Source: Mansonella perstans (Eukaryota; Nematoda; Chromadorea; Rhabditida; Onchocercidae). From it: a stretch of 64,000 nt of DNA. The notes beneath the pieces were generated by a model, which saw nothing but the letters and a program-made list of their open reading frames with translations, made no database searches and was not told the DNA's origin. Of this stretch, positions 11,207 through 23,093 are shown piece by piece. The number at the start of each line of letters is the position of its first letter. The first letter of the stretch is position 1. Made by a program: the position numbers and the translations under genes. The DNA lies in assembly GCA_037074765.1 (NCBI GenBank), contig JBAMDO010000191.1, forward strand, positions 1 to 64,000, written 5' to 3'.

Positions 11207-12478
11207 ACGTCCGCACATCATGAAAATAAACAAAATGTACATTCAATATACACAGATGTAAAATACAGCGCCGTGGACACGAATATTTTAATTCTTCCAA
11301 TGCTTTTTTTTTTTTTTTTGCTTTCTTTTATCACTAGGCTCTTATTGGCTCATTTTACCGTATTTTTCATCATTCATTCCTCATTTTCCTAAGGCTCTTG
11401 CATTTTTTCCAGGCATTAAAACTGTTTCAGGAATGCGCTGAACAAACATCTTCTAAAGCTTGTTCTCTTTTTTCCTCCTATTTCTTTCCAAATAATTTTC
11501 AATAGTTGCAAAAATGGATTTAGTATTTGAGTTTAAAAAAGAGGAAAAAATTGGAAGTAAGAGAAAAATAACGAAAGAAAGAAAAATAAATATTAACATG
11601 CAAATATGATGATGAAAAAAAAGAAAGAAACGATTGGATTAGAAATGATCAATTTCATTTGCTGTTTTGTGAAATTAAATTTCTTCTTTAAATTTAAAAA
11701 AAAATATTTTCCTCATTTTCTCCTCATCAGTTAATTGATTGAATTTCATTGTCATTTTATGCAATTACCGTTAATTTTTTTTTTTGCGTGTATGAAATGT
11801 TTTTTCGAGCTATCTTTCTTAAGTATTTCGAGCACTCTCAAAAATCTCAAAGCTTTCTCGAGCATTTCAAGCTTCTCGAACATCTCAAGCTTTCTCGAGC
11901 ATTTCACAAAGCTATCTTTTCTTGTTTCAATTTCAACGAACCGCGAAATTACTCATTACTTACCTTTCGAATTTAATTTTTTATTTTTCACTTTTATTTA
12001 CTGATTACCAAATTTACTAACACGATAACAAATATTTCTGTTTTACTTATCAAATACGTAATTAATTGTGAAAACGTTAATTGTGAAACGTATATCAGTT
12101 TATCGAAAAAATTAATTGATAACATTTGAGAAAAATATTTCGAAAATAATTTATCTAAAATGTGAAAAGATTAGGAAAAACGTAATCTAAAATGTAAATT
12201 TGATTAAAGAACTAAGAGGAAATTGCATTGAACTTTATGCAAATTTTTAAATCTATTTGATCATTCCCTAAATTTTAAGAGTATATCGATTGGACTGAAT
12301 CAAATTGGATAAGATTTGAGTTTATTACACTGATGCTGATGATGATGATGATATTTTGAATGCATGCTTATCTTTAGATTTATTTTATCAATAAGTTTAT
12401 TTTTTTTGCTGATCAAAGATTTTGAAATGCAATACTGAAAAAAAGGATGATATAAAAAAGGAATAAAAAAAAACAAAC
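11207..12478. other. Intergenic; degenerate repeat near 11,815-11,915
   Basis: Start of the unique interval between the duplicate segments. It holds a degenerate tandem array built on CTTTCTCGAGCATTTCAAG and otherwise AT-rich sequence with poly-T and poly-A tracts. Two overlapping plus-strand frames at 11,735-12,004 simply read through this repeat. Confidence 0.5.
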
Positions 12479-12652
12479 CTGTTGAGCTGCTTTCTTAGAC
12501 CAATTCCATCCGGCTGCAAAAACCGATTGCTTCTTAGTTTGTACTAACTGATGATGCCGGAAAAGTGGCGCAGCATCCGGTGCAACAAATAGATGATTAC
12601 AGACACTAGTTGGTGGTTGATTGTGTAAGGGTGATGTTAAAGAAGCACCCAT
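12479..12652 (-). CDS. Single coding exon of an unrecognised gene, possible N-terminus
   Basis: On the minus strand an ATG at 12,652 opens 58 codons beginning MGASLTSPLHNQPPTSVCNH and ending GWNWSKKAAQQ. It runs exactly to a GTTTGT splice-donor candidate (12,478-12,477). The base composition is markedly less AT-rich than its surroundings, which supports real coding. Gly2 followed by Thr6 fits an N-myristoylation consensus (inference only). I do not recognise the family. No matching downstream exon is visible towards lower coordinates before the VAL-C1 breakpoint at 11,206, so the rest of the gene may have been displaced by the duplication or may lie past a long intron. The exon at 14,944-15,048 on the same strand could be an upstream exon, but phase and acceptor do not join convincingly. 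Confidence 0.5.
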
Positions 12653-13340
12653 TTTCTTTTTTTTCCGGATATAAAATTCCGGTGATTTATAACTACCGAA
12701 TAAAAAAACTTGTAATTAAATTTTTTAGATGAACATTCAATTTAATACAATTTCAGTCTAAACTGAACTATTTGCAATTAATTCATTTCTAATATCAATT
12801 CATTCATCAGTTATGCAAAATATCAAATATGTAAAATGATGATTCCAAATACCATCAATTTCAATGGTAGTGGGGGAAAATTGAGCTGAAAATTCAGCAT
12901 AGATTTTCGAGAAAGTATTAGATTAAATTGCACATGTTATCAGTAATCGACTGGTCAAGTTCGCCTGATTAATTATTCCAATTCCAATTCCAAGAACTTC
13001 CAGTTAAAGCAAAAATAATTTCAATTAACTGCTATTATTAATTAGCAATGCAGTAGCAGAATTTCTGTTCGTTTGTTTATTTATTTTCCTGAACCAATCG
13101 ATAACAAATTCCAATTTCCGATGCTGCAAATTTTTAGAATGGGTTAACTTATATACAAATACATTAATACATTTTGTAAATATTTTAATGAAAATCCATA
13201 ATCTGAAAAAATATTAAAGTTTAATAAAAATATAAAAAAAAGTCTCACATATTATTCATAATTAAAATTTGATGGTTAATTATTGACGTGTTTATTAATA
13301 ACTGTGAAAGTACTTTACATTACCATTTAACAAATGAATA

Positions 13341-13480
13341 ATTAATAATAATAATAATAACAACAATAACAATAATAATAATGGTAATAATAATAATTGT
13401 AATAATAATAATGGTAATAATAGTTATAATAATAATAACAACAATAATAATAACGACAACAGTAACAGTAACAGTAACGA
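13341..13480. repeat. (AAT)n/(AAC)n microsatellite
   Basis: Interrupted AAT, AAC and GTA trinucleotide repeats run for about 140 bases. Confidence 0.9.
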
Positions 13481-14478
13481 ATTAAAATTCAGTAAATTTT
13501 AATTTTATTTACGAATATAGAAATTGATAGATGGTAGTGTGTTAATAAAATATTATTTGCATAAAGTAAATTAAATGAAATATTATCTAAGCAATTCGTA
13601 GATATGATTTCAAATTAAAATTTTGAATTGAAAAACAAAAATGGAATTCAGCCTAGAACAGTTAATCTCTTTCTTTTTTCATTTTTTGCTTATATTTTTT
13701 TGATTTATTCGGAATCAATTCAATACTACCGCAAAATATTGAACCGACCGGAAATAATTTCTATTTCAAAATCCTATGTTTTGTTTTGTATTTAATTGAC
13801 TGATAAAAATTAGAGTAAATACTTCCTTTTCATTTATATGATGTTAAGTGATGATTAATTTAAATGCTAACATTTAACAAGCGGTTAGGATAAAAGAAAT
13901 CATACCACATACAAAAAAAGGAAAAGTTACAAAAATGAGAAAAAAGATTTCAAAATGTTAATTAGAGGTGCCTAGATAAATGCATAAAATGAGCGACAAT
14001 TCCGATCTTGTCAATTTCTAACTTCTGCCATCTCAATTGCACTCATTTTATTACTAATTTTCTTCTATTTTAAACCAAATGAAGGAAAAAATTGAGAAGC
14101 TAATTTTGTACACAAAATAAACTCATTTAAATGAATATTTTTTCAAAAAAATTTCAACAAACATGATTAATATGCAAATTTTTGAGTTAATTCATTATCT
14201 TTTTCTTCCTTTTTTCTCTCTCTCTTCTCAAGTTTTTGTTATCCATTTGTTTAATATCATTTTTCGATTAAGATTTTGTAAAATTTTTTCTAAGTAAAAC
14301 AATAAAAACTGCTGCCACGTGATAGGAGGCGTAAGTTTGGAAGGTTTAAAACTAATCCTAACTTTTGAATTATCTCCAATATTACATATTATCATTACAG
14401 TATCCACCGATACAAGAAATGTAAATGATTATCATTCAATATTAAAACGTAAATGATCCTAAATATAATAATAAAAAT

Positions 14479-14536
14479 AATGATAATGATGATAATGATG
14501 ATGATGATGATGATACTGATGACGATGACAACGATA
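14479..14536. repeat. (GAT)n microsatellite
   Basis: GAT/AAT trinucleotides repeat with a few interruptions; a GA dinucleotide run follows at 14,760-14,783. Confidence 0.85.
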
Positions 14537-14943
14537 AGAATTATTAATGGAATAATTTAAATATTGATTTCAATTAATAAATTACAATAAAAAATAATCA
14601 ATGAAATATATTTCAATTATAACAATCTTTTAATTGTTATTTCAAATTTTTTTGAAAAAATTTCAAAAAACCAAAAAAATTTTTTTAAAAATTTTAATTT
14701 ATAAGAAATATTTATAGTTCAAAATAAGAATAATTATTTATTTAAAATAATTGAAATGAAAAGAGAGAGAGAGAGAGAGAGATAGAGGGAGGAACAGATT
14801 TGAAAGAGGAATAAAATAGATAAAAGAACGATGAAATGATCAATCACAGTGATTGCAACGACCACATATAGATGATGTTGAAGTAGGATTGGATAATGGT
14901 TGCTTGTGGTTGTTGTGAGTGCAAAATTGGTTTCGAAGCTTAC

Positions 14944-15048
14944 ACTTTAAAAGCTTTATTAGGTCCTAAGAGGCGACAAGCCTGATGATTCATGGGCATT
15001 TTTAGTCTGATGTATGACTGGTCTTGCATATAGGGCCAAGGGCCAAAG
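14944..15048 (-). CDS. Internal coding exon candidate, unrecognised protein
   Basis: On the minus strand, a T-rich acceptor (CCGTTTTAGCTTTTAG) is followed by 105 bases reading FGPWPYMQDQSYIRLK, then MPMNHQACRLLGPNKAFKV, ending at GTAAGC, a consensus donor. The frame is open, the composition is GC-rich for this locus, and both splice sites are good, so it is probably a real exon (phase 1 in, phase 2 out; a phase-0 alternative donor lies 2 bases upstream). No family recognised. It could belong with the exon at 12,479-12,652. Confidence 0.45.
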
Positions 15049-15666
15049 CTAAAAGCTAAAACGGATAAAGGATGAAATAATGATAAATTTTAGTTTAATG
15101 ATCACATTTTTTGTCAAAAAATCTTTTTTTAAATTTTCAATTTAGAAAATTAAAAAATTTTTTTCTTTCATTTTGCAAAAAAAAAAAAGAAGCAGTTTTA
15201 ATGTTATAGTAAATTTTTCACTTAACATTAATGAATGCAGAAAGACTTCATTCAAGTTTTTCATTTAATTATTTTTATTCGAAAAAATTTCACGTTAAAA
15301 GCTAATTTAAATTTTTACATAATATAAAGCAAAATAAATCGATATTTCGTTAGTATAAAAATTTACACTTCAATAAATGATAATAATGATAGATGACATA
15401 AGTGAGATAAAGTATTCTAGCGATATTGCCTCAATTCTAGCTCATCATTCTCTTTCTCATATATTTTATCAGTGAAATTTGATTAATAAGCAATAAGGCT
15501 TAACTAATTAACTAAATTAGCTTTGTAAATTGAGAAGAGTGTGATAGTGTGATAATGAATGATAAGTTTAATATTGGTTAATTAGATTATACATCAAAAA
15601 TTTTTGAGCAAATATAAAATATCATTTGGGATATTTATGAATTTCTCATGAGCTTTTCAAAATCAA

Positions 15667-15786
15667 ATAACAACAACGATAATGAAAATAGCAATGGTAA
15701 CAACAACAGCAACAACAACAACAGTAACAACAACAGCAACAGCAGCAGCAGCAACAACAACAACAACAACAACAATAACAATGATA
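15667..15786. repeat. (CAA)n/(CAG)n microsatellite
   Basis: About 120 bases of CAA, CAG and GTA trinucleotides. A polyglutamine or polyasparagine frame is formally open, but it has no splice or start context. Confidence 0.9.
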
Positions 15787-17910
15787 AAAGCGCTATTTCA
15801 AATTATTCATTTAACCTTCCATAATTTAAAACTATTCCAAAATTGGGCAAAGTGAGAGAACAAAATTTCAAGAGGAAGAGGAAAATGGAGAAGGAAAAGG
15901 AGTTTTGACTTCGAGAATAAAAGACAAAACTATCATAAAAACTTATCGACCTTTGTCATTTTCATCTTTATCCTCCTAAAACTCTACACTTCATATGCTA
16001 TTCTCTGTTTAATTTTTACCATAAATGATTTTACTTAGTAAAACGTAAAACAGTTTATTAATCCTGTTTGCAATAAAGCTTAGAAAAGCTAATGCTTCAA
16101 TAAGCTTAGTGAAAATAGGATTGACTATATAGCGATCTTTAAAATGTATTACATGAACGAGAAGAGAAAAGAGTAGAAGGATGAGAGGGGACATGCTTGA
16201 TTTGTTTTCATTTTATTCCTACTTTCATTTTATCCTTCCAATTTGTCGTTTGCTTTTGATCGTTATTTTTTTTTTTTTTTCTCATCTTCTTATTGGACAT
16301 ATGCAAAAGAGAGCCAGGAAGCCAGTAGCCAACTCATAGCCAAGTCATATTTTGAATAAATGCAAAGAAAAAAAAAAGAAAAGGAAGCAATAGCAATTTT
16401 GTTTTATTTACTTTCATTTAATAATTATTTACAATTTTTAATTAAATTTTAAAGGTTACTTTAAAAAAAATTGTAAAATATTAATATTACTTGTAAATAT
16501 CACGTAATCACGTGGAAAACTCTAATAGTTTCAAAAAATAAGAAAAAAAGAAACAAGAATAGAATGATAATGAAAACAATGAAGCATACATGGAAAGCAT
16601 ATCTGTATCATCGTTATTTGCTTATCATTCCATGGAAAGCATATCTCTATCATCAGATCGTTAGTTGCTTATTCTCATATCCAGATGATTAGTTTAACTA
16701 AATAAATGATTATTTGCGTTGGAATTAATTTCGTCCAAAAATTTTCTCATATTAAAATTGAATTATATTTCAATCAAAATTATCATTGTCTTTTCTTTAA
16801 AATATTCAAATTATGATTTTTTGTTCCATCTGTTCTATTTTCCTTATTTGTAAAATTTTCACTAATTATAAATTTTGCTAATAAAATTTTTCACTTAAAT
16901 TAAATTATACAAAAATTCCTTTCTATTAACGGAAAATGAAATTAAGGCAAAAATTTTCTTCCTTTTCATTTCTATTATTCAAATTGAACGCTTTTTTTAG
17001 TATTTTAGAAAGGAAAATGTATATGTGTATTCTTCTTCAAGATTGCAAAAAGTTTCCCTTCTTAATATTATAAATAACAGGTTTGTTTTTGTTTCATTTC
17101 AACAAAAAAAAAAAAAAAACAAAAAACAAAATTTTTGTCAAATATTTCAAGCGGAAATAATTGCAATGAAAATGATGAAACTGATACAGACTATTCCTTT
17201 TTGATTTTTTCTTCAACAAAATTTCAAAAGCTTATGTACTATCTGGAATAATTTAGCAATGATGATTGCTTCAACAAAAATTTCAATGTACATTTATCAA
17301 TAGATATTTTCAAACTAAAAAATTTTATAAATTTTAAATTATTGTCGAATTTTAAATTATTTAACAAATTCTAAATTATTGTAATTACTTTCAAAGCACT
17401 TTAATTAAGGTAATAATGAGAAAAAAAAAGAAAACAGAAATGGAAAGAAGAACTTTTCTTTTTAAGTTTTCAATAATGCCAAATAATTTCCCATAAATTT
17501 TTCCTGCATAAAGATAGCATAAAGAGAGATGAAGCAAAATGATAAGATGTGGTATATAAGGTTTTAATTTATTTTTGCGATTCTTCTTATCGTTGTTTTG
17601 GTACTTTTAAGCGAAAAGAAAAAAAGAAATTCAAAATAAAAAAAGAAAACAAAAAGAACAATGATGAAAGAGAAAGTTGTCAAAATATAAAATTCGAAGA
17701 GGATCATAACACTGATTATTACAGGATCATAACACTGATTGTATTTTATCATAGCTGAAAAACTATACGGTATATATATTTTAGGATTTATGATTACGGT
17801 AGCATTCCGGTTTGGTTGCGGTAGGATTTGAATCAATGGAATAATGAAAAAAAACAAAAAAATAACTATTAATGAAAAAAAGCTATTTTTTTAAGAATTC
17901 AAAATTAAAT

Positions 17911-17994
17911 TTGGCAAAGTAAACAATTGTTTTCAAAAAATTTGTCAAAGAAAACAATCGTTTTCAAAAAATTTGTCAAAGTAAACAATTGTTT
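17911..17994. repeat. 31-bp tandem repeat, 2.7 copies
   Basis: Units beginning TTGTCAAAGTAAACAATTG recur at 17,911, 17,942 and 17,973. Confidence 0.9.
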
Positions 17995-18380
17995 ACTATA
18001 CAGATATCTGAATTTCAAATTAATTGGTTTTTTTCTTTTACTAAGTGTTTAGCACTCTGTAATGCGTGAAATTTCTTGTTGACAATAAATATTTTCCTAT
18101 TAATGTTGTTGTTGTTGTTGTCGCATAATCAATAAATGCATTCACATCAATAGTGCTTTCTTGTCGAAAAAAAAAACCTATTATTATAAAATTAAAAAAA
18201 AAATTTCAGAAAAGTGAATTGACATCAATAAAACGATAAAATGATTCATAGTTATTTTTTTTAAATTTCAACACATAAATTTTAAATGTAAACAGAAAAT
18301 ATATGGAAATTTCAGTAAATAAAAGATGAATGTAGTAGTGTTGGTGGTATAATGCCATTGAACATTTTGCATTGAAAACA

Positions 18381-18428
18381 ATTTTGGCCTAGGCTTCATA
18401 TACATATATATAAAGCCTAGGCCAAAAT
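18381..18428. repeat. Perfect 16-bp inverted repeat (hairpin) with 16-nt AT loop
   Basis: Left arm ATTTTGGCCTAGGCTT (18,381-18,396) and right arm AAGCCTAGGCCAAAAT (18,413-18,428) are exact reverse complements around the loop CATATACATATATATA. The GC-rich arm cores stand out in very AT-rich sequence. It could be a folded RNA, the relic of a palindromic element, or a cruciform site. No known family is recognised. Confidence 0.9.
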
Positions 18429-20155
18429 TATATATATATTATCGATTTCATTGCTTTTAATTGAAAAAATTTTTGCACAGCAATAATTTAAATATTTCAT
18501 CAGTGAAGCAAGAGACCAAAGAGCAAATGAGGAAATAAAAATAAAATGTAAATTTTGCTATCATTTAAGTATCAATTTAATTACATGCATTTATGTAGCA
18601 GTAATATATATGCCTGTTTAAAGTAAAATTCTCTGTTAGCTTTAGTTAAACGAAATAAAATTTTTAGCTTACGTAATTTGCTCAATGCAATAGTGATCGT
18701 GAATATAATTATGAGTAAAGCATATTAATGAAGTAGCAGGATAAGAAATGGATGACATCACTTTTTAGATATCAGAAATGATAATTTAATTAATCCAAAT
18801 GCCCAAAACAACAACAATTCATGAGATATGAAATTTAATTATTTTTTAAATTTTGTACTGATAACAGAATTTGTACTGTTAAAGAAATTGTTTAATTGAA
18901 TCTTACTGTGTTGATAATGTAATGTTAATTAATCTTACTAATAATTTTTTTCCGAGTGTATACGGTAATTGATTTTAATGGAAGTTAATTTTAAGCAAAC
19001 TATGATAACAGATTTATAAATACAGTAAAACTGCATTCATTGCAGCTGATAAGTAGTAGTCGGCATTTAGTTTAATACAAAAAAAAAATACGGCATTAAA
19101 TTCTGAGTTTCAACAATTTTCCAAAAAAAACGAATACTTTTTTTAAAAAAAATTTATTGTTGCTTAAAATTTATCAAAAAACGTTAAAGCTTGATGAAAT
19201 TCGAGCATAAGAAAGTAACACAAATTATTGACACTCTGATATCAAGAGAATGATTTTATTTATCTGTATCAAGAGGCATGACCTTACAGCAATGAATTTG
19301 TTGATAAGTAATACATTAACAATGTAATTACCAGTTTTGACATAATGCCAAGGGTTTTCATTAATTAATTTGTAATGCAACTCCTCAATCCATGCAGGAA
19401 AAAAACTTAGTGAAAAACTTTTGCAGAACATAAAATAAAAAAAATTTGAAAATTTTTACATAGTGATATAATTATTTGATGAATTTAAAATTAACATTCA
19501 ATCAATACAAATATAACTCTTTTAATCGTTTATTTCGATGAAATTATTTCTCATTGGTAAAAATTTTGTAAAAAAAATAAAAATTAAAAAGAAATCAGTT
19601 AAAAAAAAAAATTCCTGAAAATTTCATTGAATGTTCATAATGACTTTTTTTTACCAATAAAATAATAACATCAAAATACTTTTAAAAAATTTTTATGTCG
19701 AAGATAAAATTCTAACTAAAACTCTTACTGCAAAAATTTTTAAATTTATTTTAAAATTTATCTTAAAATTTTTTTTTTTTTTTTTTTAGAGCTATAACAC
19801 ATTTATATTTAACTTTCCATATAATAAAAAGTGACAAAAGGAATTGTTGCTTTTATTTAATTATAATGCATATAATGCAGACAGCATAGATTATTCAGCT
19901 TTAAAAACAGTTTTATGACAGAAATTTTACATAAAATTCGTTGTTCATACATCACAAGTTGCATTGTCACAGTTTAAATGAAAATTTTTTTCTTTTACTT
20001 CTGTCAGATAACAGATAAAGTTTAACTAAAATTGCTAACCTATCAGGATATCAATCCGTACTTTGTTAGTTAAAAAGATGACAATTTTTGTAAAATTTTC
20101 ACACTTTAATTTCTCTCATTAAAATATATGTTTGCTTTTAAAGCATGTTACTTCA

Positions 20156-20212
20156 ACTGTTTCTATTGGTAGTAGCTGAGAAGTTTAGGTGATAGTGATT
20201 CATTTCTGTCAT
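20156..20212 (+). promoter_or_regulatory. Conserved ~50-bp upstream block shared with the 5S flanks
   Basis: CTGTTTCTATTGGTAGTAGC followed by GAGAAGTTTAGGTGATAGTGATTC, about 50-105 bases before the ATG of the secreted-protein gene, closely resembles blocks at 39,229-39,280 and 48,111-48,160, upstream of the two 5S genes. It may be a shared promoter element or a short dispersed repeat; function unknown. Confidence 0.4.
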
Positions 20213-20260
20213 TTTTCATATTTCATTTAGGTGATAATTTTGGAAGCATATTCCGTAACG

Positions 20261-21045
20261 ATGAAAAAAATCACACAATTTCCGCTATGCGCAACACTAC
20301 TGCTATTTTGTATTTTTGGTGCAGAAATGTCATCGGCATTTCTGGTAATTTTCAAATTGCTATGTTATGAATAATTCTTAACGCAATGCATTTTTTTTTC
20401 GGGAAATATGTAAACCAAAACTTTTTTTTTTGCGTGTTTGCCATTTAATTGCAATAATTAAATGAAATTAATCGCCATGTTACAGTGTTTTGTGATAATT
20501 GAATTAAAGCTAAATTAAACTTATTTGAATTTGAATTAAGAAATCGTAAGCGTGTAGATCCGTGATGAATTTCCAATTTTCAGCGAAATCCAAATCATTT
20601 GAAGTCATTTGACAATACAAATGATGATAGCTTATCAGATCATGATGATAGCTTATCAGATGATTCAGATGATGATGATTTTATTAGTCCCTTAAATTAT
20701 GCTAATCATTTAAACCGTGAAAGATGGGTCAACATGAATGAAACAGATCATTTGAACAATGATACCAATCGACAAATGATACCCTTGAGGTAAGCTTGAC
20801 TGCTATAACTTCTTCCTGTAAGCTATAACATATCGCATGTTGTAAGTTTTTTTTTCTTTTTTTTTTTTTTGTAAATTTAAACTCATTTTGAAATATACAA
20901 AAAATCATAGCAGTTAAATTTTGAGAAAAAATTATCGCTATGCGATATTTTAATATCCTTTTGCAAGTCTGGTGAATGATCTTTCTGTTGCAGTCGTTCA
21001 CGTCGCATCAATTTCACCGCTGCTTATCACTTACAACACAATTAA
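20261..21045 (+). CDS. Small acidic secreted protein, unrecognised (113 aa)
   Basis: Three exons with matching phases: 20,261-20,344, 20,584-20,789 and 20,994-21,045. Exon 1 encodes MKKITQFPLCATLLLFCIF followed by GAEMSSAFL, a typical signal peptide. Exon 2 is rich in Asp and Ser (DDSLSDHDDSLSDDSDDDD) and has an NET glycosylation sequon. Exon 3 encodes SRSRRINFTAAYHLQHN and stop, with a basic RSRR site that could be cleaved by a furin-type protease and an NFT sequon. Splice sites are GTAATT/TTTCAG and GTAAGC/TTGCAG. I recognise no domain. It is presumably secreted. The pattern of acidic spacer, RSRR and short C-terminal peptide would also suit a pro-peptide. A partial, frameshifted duplicate lies at 207-650. 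Confidence 0.65.
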
Positions 21046-22950
21046 GCAAATTTATAAAGAAGGCAAAAAAAAAACACTGAAAAATTGAAAGAAAAATTGA
21101 AAGATCACTTATCACATTTATCACCAAATAGCTTTTTATTATAGTTCTTTTATGTGTGTGAACATTCGGCGATGTGTGTTGTTGAATAAAATTGAAATTT
21201 GTTTTTGTGTTGTCATTTTTGGCATCAAATAATTTTTTCACTTCAATACCGACCGATTTCAATTTTCATTTTGTAATCATTCAAAAAAAGTGATGAAAAC
21301 GATACAAATGAGCGTTATGTGATATGTTCTAATGAATGACAGTTAATATCAACAAATATTAAAATTTACCTTCATTATAAGCAACATTATAATTAAACTT
21401 TCTGTCTATCCAAAATGAGCCAGAAAGATTATATGAATGATTCTTATCAATAGCAATGATTTGCAATGTTTAGAGTGAAGAGTTATTGATAGCATCGTGA
21501 AATAAAAGAATTTGATTGAAAAATCACTGGTCATAAGTTAACCAGTATAACCACCAAAATTTTTTTGGGACAGCTGTGCAATAAACAGAGAATTGTTAGG
21601 AAAATGTTAAAATTAACTTTTGGAAATTTTTCATTGAATTAATTGGATGATTAATTTTCTGGAAACTATTATCATAGCCACATTTAATTATTACTTTTTT
21701 ATTTCTCGTTAATTGAACGAAAAAAAGTTAAATCAAAATTTTTCTGAAAATATTAATTATGCTGTTCCACTGATTGCGCACTTTTCGTCCTCTTTTTTAT
21801 AATCTTGAATATTGATAGAGTAAAGTGTACAGAAGAAAATTTCAAATGAAAGTAAAATGGGAACAGCAACATTAATTGCACCAACGATACCATAATCATT
21901 GCTTGGTATGAGGAGAAAATTGCGCATTAACAATAGCATTTAAAGTAATTTTGAAATAATCGAAGTGAAGTTGGAATATAAGCTGCTATCAACACTGATA
22001 CATTTGCTTGTATGAAGAGTTCAAGTAATCGAAGTATAGATGGCAGGTATAAATCAGGTATCATAGTTGATTTTAAATTCTACAATGACTTCCCCTATGA
22101 TTCATCATATTTCTTTGCTTTTTTTCACTGTATCTCTTCGAAATATTGCTTGTGATTGAAAGATTTTCTGTTTCTTTTCTTTTAATATTATTATTACATA
22201 ATTGTTAATCTATTCAATTTAATAATTAAACATGCAATATTTTTGCGTATGCAACTAGCCAGGATGAAATGCTACTATTTTCTCTTCGTTTAGTGATATC
22301 ACAAAAATGACCAAGAATCGATTCAATCAAAATAGCTATCAAGCTACTGCGAAAGTTAAAGATGGCATTAGAAGATGACAATGCTTATATGCTAAGTCAT
22401 TATTGATACCTCTTCATGATTTTTTCCTGTTTATCTTTGTCATCTGAATATTATTATTTCTAATCAACTTTCCGAAGAGTTGATTTAAAATTTTTTCTAG
22501 AAATTAGATCTGGTAATTTACAGCCGTAAACTTACAAGCTGCAAAAATTTCAATCATTTTTTTTAAAAAAGAATACAGAGGAACGTATGAGATTTCCTGT
22601 AGAATTTATTCTTTGAATATATTCTACTTTTTTGTAAATACAAAAAAGTAGAATTTGTAAATACAATGCATGTAAGCTGATCATATGACAAAAAATTTGA
22701 TCTTTTCAAGAAATTTCATTGCCTCATATTAAAAAATTTATAGCTTGAATACGGTATTTAACCATTTGAATATGGTTAGTTTACTTTTGGTAAAGTAAAA
22801 AATTGAAAAGAAATGAATGAATTAAAAATGAGGAGGAGACGAAAGGAACTCAAAAACGATCACTTGAAGCAAAGATTTTTATAGCCATCTGCAAATAATA
22901 ATATTTATGAAATCATGTTGCCTTCAAGCAAACAAAGCAATTCAGAAATT
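21046..22950. other. Intergenic, no gene seen
   Basis: Counterpart of 651-2,440. It carries a ~30-bp block (around 22,580-22,615) that the first copy lacks and the same short inverted repeat near 22,622-22,655. Confidence 0.55.
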
Positions 22951-23093
22951 TCATAAAAGACGATTGATATGGGTAAAAATTTTAGCTAGCAAGTTGACAC
23001 TTATTTTACATCGTATATTTGTCAAGCTAGTTTTCTATTATCAAATATATTTCTGAAGCTAAAAGTATACATTCTGTCCAAATTTCCAGTCAA

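Larger units (their letters stand above)
12653..14943. other. Intergenic or intronic, with simple repeats
   Basis: Very AT-rich. Holds an AAT/AAC-type trinucleotide array (13,341-13,480), a GAT-type array (14,479-14,536) and a GA run (14,760-14,783). No coding exon recognised. Confidence 0.6.
15787..20155. other. Intergenic, no gene seen
   Basis: AT-rich. Includes a ~45-bp duplicated segment at 16,589-16,680 (CATGGAAAGCATATCT, twice), a 31-bp tandem array and a strong hairpin (listed separately). Open frames at 16,009, 17,549, 17,564 and 19,225 have AT-driven composition and no splice context. Confidence 0.55.

Noticed and set aside
11735..12004. Two overlapping plus-strand open frames
   Set aside because: They read through a degenerate CTTTCTCGAGCATTTC repeat and T-rich DNA with no splice or signal features.
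15667..15786. Poly-Gln/Asn coding exon
   Set aside because: Pure trinucleotide repeat with no splice sites or flanking coding sequence.
17549..17857. Overlapping open frames on both strands
   Set aside because: Lys/Asn- and Phe/Ile-rich composition follows the AT-rich purine tract; no gene context.
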